A stretch of DNA of 64,000 bases, from positions 4,977,001-5,041,000 of the forward strand of contig CM028920.1 in the NCBI GenBank assembly GCA_016801845.1, written 5' to 3'. Below are positions 13,525 to 25,412 of this stretch, piece after piece (position 1 is the first letter of the stretch; each line of letters starts with the position of its first letter). Made by a program: the position numbers and the translations under genes. The stretch comes from Polydactylus sextarius. Taxonomy: Eukaryota > Chordata > Actinopteri > Polynemidae. The notes under the pieces are model-generated. The model had not been told where the DNA came from and did not search any database. It saw only the letters and a list, made by a program, of their open reading frames with translations.

Positions 13525-13695
13525 CAGAACAGGTTGTCCACTAATCGCCAGGTCAGTAGTTCAATGGCTCCGAACTCCTCTAGTTCTCATGTTGAAGTGT
13601 CCCTGAGCAAGACACTGAACCCCAAATTACCTTTCTACTTTAAGTTTCTTGGGATAAAAATGTCTGCCAAATAACGAAATGTAATATAATGTAAT
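13525..13695 (+). mobile_element. tRNA-type SINE-like repeat, copy 1 (degraded)
   Basis: Carries GTTGTCCACTAATCGCCAGG, TTGAAGTGTCCCTGAGCAAG and ACACTGAACCCCAAATT. This is the same series of blocks as the repeat at 38222-38620 (GGTCATCCACTAATTGGAAG, GTGTCCTTGGGCAAG). Partial and diverged. Confidence 0.65.
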
Positions 13696-15330
13696 AATGT
13701 CATACTATAGAGTTTGACTGACACTGGGCTTTTGGGGCCAATGATCAAGGGCCAAATCAAGTTTTAGGGAATAAATAATTCTAATACATCACTTGATATT
13801 CTAACTCTGTAAGTTGTGATAGGTTGTTGGTTCATATTTAGTGGAGGTAATCAGGTGAATAATTTGTCCATGGACTATACAAAACTGACCACAGCAATAA
13901 AACTACCTAACAAACATCCCTAATGTCATATAGCAGGTCCTAAAGGTTGTGCGGTAAGACTTCCATTGATCTGGCTTTTCTCTGTCAGTGTACCATTTCT
14001 CATGAATCTGCCAAAATTATCTTTTTGTACATTATATTTGTATGAAAAAAGTTGTTATTTTGCTCAACATACATGTTGATACACTGTATCTCTTATAAAA
14101 ATCGGCATAACTGATATCTTGGTTAGGATTTAGTCTCCTATCGTCTACAACAGTAGACAGAGTTAGCACCTAGCTTGTAAAACATACCGAAACATACTGT
14201 AGTGAAGGAGTTAGTAGGTAAACAGACAGATAACTCACATTGAGATTGGTGGAGACCAAAACAGAGACAATAGAATGGTTGACTATGGACATTTAGCTCT
14301 GAAACATGACTCGTGAACACTTCACTTTTATCACACGGGGGGAGGTATCAATCGTCTTCTCTGTGATCGCTTCATCACCTTATTATCGATAAACCACATG
14401 CTGTTGTCTGTGTGGTGTGTGTGCAAGAGAGGGAGAGAGAGCGAGAGAACAGAACTGTCCATTTGTTTTTAACGTTGGGTTTCGCGTTGGAAAATATAAA
14501 TTCATTAATTTGTAGTGGCCGGTGTTGATTCTGTGGAGGCCGCCACACATTGATGATTATATTTTATATGTATATATTACACGTGTCGCTTTGTTTGCTT
14601 CTTGGATTCTATTTATATAAACTATTTATTGATACGCTTCTGAAATTGGGTTTAATAAATGGTGCTTCTTTGTTGACTGTGTCGACAAATATGTACTGTC
14701 TTGAGTTACAACCACCACCAAGTCAACCTAAAGCCCCGCTGAAGAACTTTTAAAGGTTCCTTATTACAATTTATCCAATTGCATTTTATTTTACTCTTTT
14801 TGTGGAGTAACTGTTCTAGTTGCAGTGCATTGAGCACAACTGCTATCGTGTAAACATACACATTGTGTGAAGAGAATATGTTTTCTTCTCAATGAAAGGC
14901 AAATGATTTATGATTTAATGATTTATTTGAAACTTAATAGATATTCGATTATTTTCTAGTATTGAAAATAATCAAAACGTTGGCTTAAGAAATTGATATC
15001 GTATCGAATCATCACGAAGGCTCTGATCGACACCTCTAGTCTTAGGAGGTTAAAACAACTAATGTTTTCTTAAATTGTAACCACAAGTTTATTTAAACAT
15101 TTAGCAAGTTGGTTTAGTTGATTTTCTTCGTGCCATCAATTATCTATAAGTACATGTTGCTCAGCAATTTTGGTTGTCATCCTCATTAAAAAAACAGTAG
15201 CCAGAATAAAGAAAACAAAAACCTTAGTTACAAATAAACTTGGTCCAACAAGCCAAAGTTATCGCCTAAAGAAAATAAGATAAAAGACAGGAGGAGAGGG
15301 ATCAGTGAGATAGAGAGCAGCATGAGGCAA
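13696..15330. other. Non-coding stretch, no supported gene
   Basis: AT-rich DNA with no recognisable domain, RNA gene or large repeat. The ORFs are short and lack conservation cues. Confidence 0.5.
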
Positions 15331-15332
15331 TA

Positions 15333-15334
<2 letters not shown>

Positions 15335-15398
<64 letters not shown>

Positions 15399-15690
15399 CC
15401 TGTGTGTGTTTGTGTATGTGGCAGGGTAGTTCAGTCAACCATATCTGACCCTTAGCAACTGTCCCCACCAGAGACAAGTCCTCTCCCCCTGTCAGCCGGT
15501 GTAATCCTCAGCCAGTGGGAAGAGTCGGCTAGCACACTCGCCCTGGCACCATAACTTTGTGACCTGGAACTTTTTGATTGACCTCGGGGGGATTTGGGAT
15601 TAAAGTGGGGGGATAATGTGTGCTGGGAGCATGGCGATGTGTGTGTGTATGTGTGTGCGTGCATGCTCGCGTGTGTGTGTGTGTGTTTGT
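15335..15690. repeat. (TG)n microsatellite cluster
   Basis: Near-pure TG repeats at 15335-15418 with single-base interruptions, then a second interrupted TG/TTTG block at 15640-15705. His/Thr or Cys/Val frames over them are artefacts. Confidence 0.95.
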
Positions 15691-15705
15691 TTGTTGTGTG
15701 TGTTG

Positions 15706-18700
15706 TGGAGGGGGGGGTGATCTGGGTGTTAAGGTAATCCCACTGGAATCTGTGTTTAAAGCCTGGATGGATACATGTTGATGGCCAAGCAGTGACAGAC
15801 AAATAGAGAGAGGTGATTGCGGCCGTGTGGAAATATTAAGTCAGAAGTTATGTAAGAGATACACGGACATACACACCAACACATCATCTCGGTCTCTTGC
15901 TCTCTCTCTCTCACACACACTCCTACATGTGCAGAGCACACATGGCCTGAAGTGCTGAGGGAGGTTAATATATTATGACCAATCGACGTTCCAACCTACA
16001 CATAAAACTCAAATAGACTCAAGACTTGGAGCATGTGAGTTATTATCATATGGCTGCCTTCTGCATGAAAACACTGCAGGAATATTTAATATATTATTAT
16101 CTTGGCGCATGTAAACTATGACACCGACTAAAGACCTGATTAGATTATTTAAGTTGTTTGAAGGTATCATAAATAAAATCTGGTTTTTAAGTATATAAGT
16201 AGGCTACCTGTTTGCCACCAGTAATTCTAACATTTTTGTTTTATTTTTTATTATTATTATTTATTATTATTATTATATATTACGTATTTAAACTAGAATG
16301 GTGCTCAGTAGAGAACGTACTTATGTCAAGGCCAAACAAGCAAATACGACTGTCTCACTTTGATAGAAGAAGAAAAAAAAAAAGGGCATCGGTAATGAAT
16401 AACTTATGAGTTATAAAGTACAGTAAGTCAAAAATACTACACATGAAAGTTAACAGACCAAACTTTCTTATTGCCTGAAAAATGTCCGATCAGTATTTTT
16501 CATGTAATCTTGCAAACTAGTTAACAGACACAGGTAAAATTATATCGTTTTGTTGTCAGAAGTAATATTGTGACGCTCAATCTTAAAGCTGTTTTAATGA
16601 GCATTTTTCTATTTGAAATGAGTAATAATACTATATTTATTGTCAAATGGATTGCTGGTGATGAATCAGAATTTATTTTCGATTTAGTGTCGTTTTAGTG
16701 TCTTTTAGGTCACTGTTTTGGTTTTACAGTTGCTGCATAATTTTTCATTTTATTTATTTATTTATTTTTTTTTTTTTTATATTATTATTTTATCTTTTAG
16801 ATTTGGGGCCATCTACTATCTGAAGCACAAATAGAGAAGAGTTGTAAATTTGATGACAGGACTCATTGATGTAAGTTATAATTCAATGTCTATATGCTAT
16901 TTGCTAACCCTAGATAACATTAGCCACAACGCACAACAACAGACTAGGTTAGGTTGTGTATTATGCAACATATGGCCTTTTCTTTTGCAGTTGTTTGTCT
17001 GTAACAGTCTGGTAAACCTAATATCTCAGTAACACCCTGACACTGACAACCTTTTCAAAGGGTAAATGTTTTTGCCCATGACTTGTGAATTTAGGCAGTA
17101 ATTACCTACAACTAGACTGGTTGTCAGGTAAATACAACTATAAGTTGGTAATTCTGCTTGTTTGTGACATGAACCTTCATTTGTAACAGGACAATGAATT
17201 GTGTCACTTCATTTTTAAGTGTTTTGACTTCCAAGAAATGGTATCAAATCCTGTTTTTATTACCATATTAGCATATTTTTGTTTTGCATCACACCAGCAA
17301 ATTTCTTCCGGATTACACAATATTTTCCTTGTCTGTGGAAAGTTTCTTTGCAGTGCACGGCTGCCCTCTGCTCAAAAACATGACGTAAGTGTTGAATAGA
17401 CGTGAGTAGCGAGAAGCTCAACGAGCACGAAGGGAGACAAAACAGATGGCCCATTTGCCTCCTGGTTGTTTGCACTTGTTTTGTGGTTTATCATCACTCC
17501 CAACGTCCCATCTAATTTCAACTGACAGAGGAACAGTCTCATCTTACCGAGGTAGTAACAGCGAGCAGCCACTGCTGCGGGGACGAGGGGGTTACACGCC
17601 ACTTAGCACAGCAGCCTCTGCTCTGAGCCTCTTACACAAGTCCATTAGTGAGCTTGAGCACACACACACACTCACATATATATATTCTGTGTCGTCACAC
17701 CAAGCAGTAACCATCACAGCTGCTGGAATGTGGACAGGGTTTCCTCATATGTGGCGGCTCAAATTAGGATAGGAAATGAGAAGGGACGTCAGGTGGAGCT
17801 GTGACTGAAAGGTCAAAGCGGTGAGAGAAGCCCTGACTAAAACACACACACACACTACAGCTGTGTCATAAACAAGTGCATAAACAAATGGACTATCTGA
17901 TCTTCCCTTGAGTTGACCCCTGTAGGGTCACGTCAAAGAAAAGGAAAGGAGGTGGACACGCCTTCAAATCTTATCTGTGCCTCTGAGATCCGTTGGCTTT
18001 AATGATCTCACCATGTTAATAAAGTGAGCAGAGAATGGCCGCCGTCCGAGCTGATAGCAGATTGATCGCTGCTTTTGTCCCACAGCTCTTTACAAAGCTT
18101 GATATCTGCTTGTGTATTCAGCAGCAGCTCCTCTTTCTCTTTGACCAAGGTGAAACATGACTTGATGGGATTTTCTGTCTGTGTCGGACCCGAACTTGGA
18201 CGCTTGTTTGCTCAGCTAACTGGTCTTTGTGTGTGTGTGTGTTTGATATCGCTGTAGCAGCAGGTGGAATTTAGCCTCAAAACTCCAAGTCAGACCTTAA
18301 AGGAAAATCTATGCTGCACTTTCCACACTGTCGTCTCTGTGATTTACTGCGTTCACCTTTGGGCGCTGGAGTCATCGGCTAAGAAGCTGCTCTAGAAATC
18401 CCTCACGTCGGCCTCCTCTCACAGAAAAATCACTCTTCTCCACTCAAACTCTCACTTAAATCTACATCATCTATTCATTTTTTTCCTCTTACTTTATTGT
18501 TCTCATGGAATTTTTTTAGGGCATTCAAGCCATAAACTTTACCCTCCCTATATTAAATCAAATTTAATGTTGCATTCAGTCCAAGTTTTCCCACATAAGA
18601 GAGTCAGCTTCCTCCTAATATGACGTACAACTCACTAATGCCATCAAGTAAACAGTACAATTAGCACCACCATGATAGATTACTAATAATCTAATTAACT

Positions 18701-21700
18701 CTGTAAAGAGCTGATAGTCTAATAAAAACAGCATGAACTGTGGCTGACATTGAAGGAGACTGTGTGTTCTATTTTGCCCTGTTTTTCTCTGACCTGCTAT
18801 ATAAACAGAGAAGCTTGTTGGAGACGAGGCGGTGTCCCCGATGCCGGAGGGCGGGAGTCGGGATACTGCAGCAGTCTCTGCCGACTCCTCGAGGACCACG
18901 CAGAGTCCATCTCATCTCTTAATTACTGTCATCCCCGAGACCCAGCCGGCTAATAACTGCCCGGCTACTGCAGTGTCGAGGCTGGAGACAAGCAGATGGA
19001 GGGGGAGAGCGAACCTCTCCGCTTCACAGCCAGCCACAACAGACAGGGCTCAACTAGGCCTTTCTAGACCATCTGGGCTAATATGCAAAGAGCACACACA
19101 CACACACACACAATCATACACTTTATTTTTTGTAATAACACAGGCCACGGTACACTCTTGTTTCCAGTCACAGCTGATTTGTAAGAACATTTGTCATCAT
19201 CATCACCTCCGATCACCTCCATTAGAGACACGCCTGTCACCGAGCCAGCAGACCTGACAGAGGAGGTACAGTACATATGCTGCTGTATGCCTCAACAAAA
19301 CAAGGGCCACTATTAGTGTTAGGCCCATTACTGTAGTAGTATTACTGTAGAGTAGCGTCCTCACTGTAAATAGCATTTGCATTACTCTAAATACACGTGG
19401 CTTTATCCTGGTTAAGGCCACGTAACTGCTCTGGCGCTTCCCTTTCTGGGAACATATGGGCTGATGAGGATCAATGGCAGATATGGGCCAGTATTAGCAT
19501 AGACGCTAACGCGGCTAATCGCCCTAACTTTCTAAGATGTTCCTCTCTCTGCCCTGGACACACACACACAAAAGCTGACCTCAATCCTCCTTCTCTGGGC
19601 CTGTGGATCCAAGGGCACAGGTTTTATTTCAAGACACTCTTGATCAAAGTCTGGCCAGCACATCATAGCCCACATAATGTGGGTTTCAAGTCAACTACTG
19701 CCCCAACCCCCCACCCACTACCCTCCCCCATGTGTCTTTGGCAAGACTGAGACAAAAGCAATGTATTTCAGTGAGGAGAGTGTGCAGGTGAGGAGAGCTG
19801 CTTTGGAGATCAGTGTGAAATGCTGCTCATGGTTGATTTCTGCAACCCAGCTCTGAAAGTTATCATCTGTGTCAAAACACTGTTTTCTCAGAAAATGTAC
19901 ACTCATTGTTTGCTGTAGGGGGCTTTGATATACTTTGTCACAGACATTCAAGTAATTTGTGCATTTGTTAATTTGTTAGCTTCGCCTTGTTTCTTGTAGC
20001 TTGTTAGCTAAATTAATACAAATTTAAACTCCTTAATGTTAATGCAGTGACGTGACATCAGGCTGCAAATGACGGTAAAAGAAGACATAATGTTAGATGA
20101 TCAGTTTAGAATTAACCTGAATTATTCTAAATGTGGCAGATGTTAGCTTGTTGGAAAAGATTACATTAATGCTTGATCGGGGCTAATCCATGTGTCAGAA
20201 GGTTTTATATGTTTTGTTTGCAAGCTATTTATAGCAAGCTAACATTAGCAACAGTAGCAACCAGCCCTTTGTACGTAACTCTTTCCTGGAGGTTATTGAT
20301 CAGAAGCTAACATAGCAAGGTGATAATAATTAACTAGGCTAACATTAGCAACAATTTGAAATAAAGGTTTGTACACTTCTCTCTGGAATTTGTCAAAGAA
20401 GAGCTAATATGTTAGCAACAGGATAACATTAATTTTCATTTATAAAACACTTACTTATAAAACTTTAACTTAACTAAATTTTTAATTTACCTTGGGAATT
20501 TATCTAGGGAAAAAGAGCACAAGTAACTTTTCAGCAGTTTTACCTCTTAGCATTAGCATTAGTAACATATGTTAGCAAAGACAATTCCCAGTGGCACCAG
20601 TAATGAATGTTAATGTTATTGACATTTTTTAAAATTTCAGTTATGGCACTCTTTGTCTGTCATCCTGAGCCAAAAGGAGTGAACCAAAATAAGTGTGACC
20701 TTGTTCATATTTTGTGATGGCAAAGAAAAGAAGCCTTCACATCTATTCTCAAACCACAGGCTGTGTTTGTCATAGATTCACTTCACTGCACTACTGTGAC
20801 AACCACCAAAAAACAACTTTAACTTCTGCTCAGTCTTCACAGGTGGAAAAAAACACAGCTGGTTTCTTCGCCAGCGCAGGTTCATCTCTGCTTGTTATGC
20901 GTTACCTTGATCAAACTGTCAAAATAATTCATGAGACCCTGGCACTTGAAGAGACGATTCGTGCGGGAAAAAAAGAAAAGAAATGGGTTTTATTTTCCTT
21001 TCCAGTGTCAATCACACGTGAGGAATTTACTGTTTGCCATTTCAGCTGATGTGAAGTTAGGTCATCTGTTAGTTGGCTACGACTCCTCCACCTAACTGGA
21101 ACCAGTCCAGACTGGACATGATGGGAGATACAGGTAGGGTTGTGCGTGTATTGTAATATATTTTTTCTTATGTCTGGTCTCCGTGGAAACTGCTGCACTC
21201 ATTTACATGCGCATGGTAATACGATTGGACTCAAGCAAACACAATGAGCAGAATTACAGGTGCTGTCGCTTGAATTGTGGAGGTTTGATTTTCCCATCGA
21301 CAGAAAGGAAAACGTGCGGCGGCTCTGGATATATCCTGATGAAAGTATGGAAACACTCTGCCAGCAGCATCTCTGGGTTTCTATCGAGCCGAGCAGCTGC
21401 TGCAGACTGGACACAACAGAAGCATCACCGATTGACAGGAACTCGATTGCAGTTCACCTCATCCCACCTCACACATACACAAACAGCGGGCTACCATAAA
21501 AACAACAACAGCTCCCAGTTAATGCAGATAAGTCCCATTAACCTTTGAAGGTTCTAGCGCTCTGTCTCTTCCTGTCTCTGTTTCTCTGGGTCCACACTGT
21601 CCTTCACAGTCTTTCTATCTCTCTCATGAATGTTTGATGGCGCTGCCAGCTGCTCTCTAAAGTCTGAGGGCGGCACATGTTCTTGTTCACAAAAACACAG

Positions 21701-22640
21701 GCCCCACATTGTTTTTTTTTTTGTTTTTTTTTTTTGGTTTCGCCCTCAGTGGACTTTGAAAAACAACAGCAGCACGTTTGTATGATTGGACATTTTTATG
21801 ATAAGGGTTTTGTTAAGGAGGAACAGCGCGAGCCAGGCAATGACAGTGCTATTTTCGACGTATAGGAAACTCATTGTTTTGTGTCTAAATGTAGCCACCA
21901 ACAGCGTCTGAGCCATTTCAAAAATCTGTAACAAATGAAGTGTGGGCAACTTTCCCTCCCACTCAACTCACCCTGGCTGTGTTGTTGTATACAGACATTT
22001 CATTTTCTACAGCCTTCCTCCTCTATTGTTTGAGGGGTTTTTTTTCCAGCGTCTAACATCCTTGATCATAAATTCCTGAGAGGCTGTTTTTCCGATACAG
22101 ATCGAACAAGGAGGCACATTTCTAATATGCGTCAGAAACCTCGGCTATATAAGAAAAATAAAACAGTTCTTTCAGTCTTTTTCTTTTCTTTTTTTTTTTT
22201 TTTTTGGTTTCCAACCTCGCACAGACACACGAACACTCAGCGAGAGCTTCCACCTATCCTGACACCCTGAGGATTCTCTGAAAGAACCATATGTCTCCTC
22301 TGCGTCGTCACAGCAACAATCTCGCGACCGTCGTGCACTTCTCTTTTATCATGCAAATGAGGCAGAGATCCAGAGCACTGGCCTACAACAAGACAGGGGA
22401 GACTGACCAGCTGCCTAATGAGATGAGAGCACACGCGTGGTCGCAGCCGAGCCAAGTGCAAAGTTTCAAAATCAGCTTCCCGACGTTTACTACATTTATT
22501 ATTTGAAAGAGTTGATGCAATTAGATCAGAACCTTATGCAAAAAGATAAAGCATGAAGTCATTTATCATACTTTATATATGTATATGTATATTTGTGTAA
22601 TGAATTTTCAGACCATGTTGCTACAGATTGGTACAAATGT
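15706..22640. other. Non-coding stretch, no supported gene
   Basis: Contains an (ATT)n tract at 16245-16280, poly-T at 16757-16779, short CA runs at 17660-17670, 17842-17856, 19094-19112 and 19558-19570, and T runs at 21712-21735 and 22188-22206. The TTAGC/GCTAA motif is dense at 19960-20600. A GC-richer, repeat-poor block lies at 18750-19080 with CTATATAAAC at its left edge. No gene supported. Confidence 0.45.
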
Positions 22641-23700
22641 ATCTTATGGACGTCATCTTCATTTTATAGCATCTTCGTGTCATCACATAACTGCACTGCC
22701 CCATGGTCACATCATCATTTGATCACACTGTTTTACCATCGTATCAACACAATGTGATGTGAACTGTGAAGTGTAAAGTGTCTCGAGATTAAGTTTTTTT
22801 AAGATTTGGCGATATATAAATAAACTTGACATGTCATTGTGTCGTAGCGTAGCAGCATTGTATCATAAAATGGCACAGTCTCATCACTGTGTCATGGTGT
22901 CGTATCATCACGTTATTATATCAATACTTCATTGAATTGTCATGTCACAACATCATCACATCGTAGTATAATTTTATCATCTCGTTACTGCATTGTCACA
23001 TCATCATATTGTTGTTTCACTACATGTTATTACATCACGTCATCGTCATATCATCATATCATCACATCATCACAAAGTGGTATCATCACTGTTGTATCGT
23101 ACCACAGCCACGTCACAAAATTGTAGTATCGTTGTACCAAAGCATGGTACCTTGTATCACAAAGTTATATAAAGTTATATATACAAAGTCATATCATTGC
23201 ACTATTGTATCTCCTTTATCCTGCACTCGGGGTCGGGAGGAAGCAAAGGCAGGGTAAACCCTGGACGGTCACCAATTCATTGCAGGACCACATATACAGA
23301 CAAACAACCATTCACACTCACACCCACAATGCTCACATGCTCAGTTCACCTATCCCCAATGCTCACATGCTCAGTTCACCTATCCCCAATGCATGTGTGT
23401 TTTTGCCTGAGTTGAACCCAGGACCTTCTTGCAGTGAGGCAACAGCGCTAACCCCTGTGCCGCCGTGCTGCCCACATTATTGTATCATATAAACATCAGA
23501 ACATCGCATTACTACACTGTCACATTATTGTTGTATCATCACATCCTTATTGGTCACATTGTCCTCTCATTGTAACAATACAGTATTAATATCATCACAT
23601 CATTGCATGATCAAATCTCCACATCAGTGCATCTCTGTTTTATTATATCATCCTATCATTAGATGCTCATATAATCCAACTGTTGTATCATTCATAAATC
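22640..23700. repeat. Degenerate ATCATC/ATCACATC satellite-like tract
   Basis: Over about 1 kb the plus strand is dominated by variants of ATCATCACATCATTGTATC, with CATCAT, GTATCA and TCACAT words recurring at irregular 9-20 base spacing. It is interrupted at 23210-23480 by a different dispersed repeat. It looks like an old simple or minisatellite array that has decayed. Confidence 0.8.
23210..23480 (-). mobile_element. Dispersed teleost repeat nested in the ATCATC tract
   Basis: The minus strand begins GGGCAGCACGGCGGCACAGG and continues with GTTAGCGCTGTTGCCTCACT, AGAAGGTCCTGGGTTCAAC and GTGAATGGTTG. This block order is typical of an abundant acanthomorph repeat that carries a tRNA B-box-like GGTTCAA. 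It contains a 30-base direct tandem duplication at 23328-23357 and 23358-23387. Confidence 0.7.
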
Positions 23701-25200
23701 CAGACAGATGGTTTTTCATCCAACTGCAGCAAGATTTTCTTACTGCAAAAGTTTTATATAAGAAAGAAGAGTATAAGAATGAATATAAGACTATGATTGT
23801 CTTCATCTCCTGACCAGTTTTGTTCATCATTGACCTCTGTGTTTTTTTTTTCCCTCTGACACTAAGCTGCTTTACATGTTGAATGTCTAAATACTTAAGA
23901 ATTTCCGGGTGGAAAAAGGCTCCTCAATTTTATTTACAAAAAAGCATTGGACACTGACTTCAGGTCCCTGATCATTTTCAGGAGAGAGGAAACTGTTATC
24001 CTCATTTATAAAAGGAAGACAGGAGCAGATGCCAATTTGTCGAGCTGAAAGGAAAAGTAATACAAAGATCTCTTCGACAAATAATGCTGCTTTTTGAAAA
24101 GAGAAACAAGTCTAGAGTTGTATATTTTCATGCTACAGTTTATTGTTTGGTGAAAACGTGTTGCTAGTACAGATGTGATGGTTTACACTACGAGCAAACT
24201 CACACTGGTATCAATTCAAACTCCAATCAAAACTTCTTTCTCCTCTTTTTCTTTTATTGTCAGACGTCCATCTCCTCCCCAGTCGTCTTCCTCCTCCTCC
24301 TCCTCCTCCCCAACAACACTGTCCAGGCAACATGCAGACAGAACTGGGTCACGGCGAACCTGAGGCCACTGTCTCTCGTTACTTCACCTCCAGAGTCACA
24401 GACCTCGAGGCCTTGAACAGGATTCAAACTTCAGACCTTGGCTCAGACAACGATCTATCACCGTCAGCAGACCTGCTCCTGACCAACAGCCCTCCTCCAG
24501 AGCTGTTAACATAAGTGATGTTACCCCCCCGCCCTGCGGTTCAATAACAGATTTCTCAAACTCAGGGCAAGTGATTGCACAGTGGCTCAAAATGCTGATC
24601 TGAGTTCAGTGTGTTTATGTGGGTCATAGTTGCGCAAAGCATTTGCTGAAGGCTGTAGACGCTCTATTAATGATGGATTCGCAGAGACTCGACATAACAC
24701 TTTACTGCCTCAAAACTCCTGTTGCTGAGGTTATATATTATAAATATATCACCGCATAGCTGCTCTATTTTCAGTTGGCTCACAGTTACTAATCCAACAC
24801 ATACAGCACGGTCACGCTCTCTCAGTCTCATTGACTGAGGCTGAATTTGTGGACAAAACAATGAGCAAAACTTTAGAAACAAAAACAACAACAACTTTTT
24901 TTTTCATTGTTTACGGTTCTGCAAGATGATTGCATTGATTATCACAGCTTTAAATACAACTCAGAGGGTCACGATGCAGCACTGTCAGTGATTACGTATT
25001 GTTCGGTGTCTATATAGTTTTATGTATGAGCTGTGAACATGTTGATGTGGTGAATACATAACAGGGAGTGTGTGTGTAGATGAAGCTATGTGTCAATATG
25101 TGTCATGTAATATAATGAAAAACAAAAAATTATGAGGATTAACAATTATGAAATTATCAAATACAGTACATGTATAAATAAATGTACAAATAAGTGTGTG
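23701..25200. other. Non-coding apart from the candidate exon
   Basis: Apart from 24258-24513 there is nothing I can identify. A CTC/TCC triplet run lies at 24285-24310 inside that candidate, and T/A homopolymers near 24895-24905. Confidence 0.4.
24258..24513 (+). other. Candidate orphan coding exon (unassigned)
   Basis: A strong polypyrimidine tract and TTATTGTCAG acceptor (about 24233-24262) precede a frame reading DVHLLPSRLPPPPPPPQQHC, then MQTELGHGEPEATVSRYFTS, RVTDLEALNRIQTSDLGSDN and DLSPSADLLLTNSPPPELLT, ending in TAA at 24511-24513. Composition is protein-like and acidic rather than low complexity after the Pro run. I recognise no family and see no partner exon nearby. It could be a terminal exon of an unseen gene or chance. 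Confidence 0.25.
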
Positions 25201-25412
25201 TTTGTTTTTACATCTTTGTGGGGACTTGTGGGAACTCATGACATTGTGGGGACCAAAACTGAGGCTTTTGGTTTTAGGGTTCAGGTCACAGTTAGATAAA
25301 GGTTAGGATTGACACAAGGTTAAGTTAAGGTGGTTAAGGTTAAGTAATGTGTCCCCCACAGCCATAGTGAAGCATGTTGTGTGTGAGTGTGTGTGTGTGT
25401 GTGTGTGTGTTT
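25195..25412 (+). repeat. Dispersed GGGGAC-type fish repeat ending in (GT)n
   Basis: TTTGTGGGGACTTGTGGGAA, CATTGTGGGGACC, GGTTTTAGGGTTCAGGTCAC, TTAAGGTTAAG and a closing GT run (25378-25411) are the characteristic succession of an abundant teleost repeat associated with GT microsatellites. Confidence 0.7.

Noticed and set aside
18832..19257. 141-residue plus-strand frame
   Set aside because: Runs through a CA microsatellite and ends in low-complexity His/Pro; the GC-richer start may be regulatory but not demonstrably coding.
23205..23492. 95-residue frame in the nested repeat
   Set aside because: Lies wholly inside a dispersed repeat and its tandem 30-base duplication.
22640..23700. CRISPR-like array
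   Set aside because: Irregular spacing, no constant repeat, eukaryotic context.
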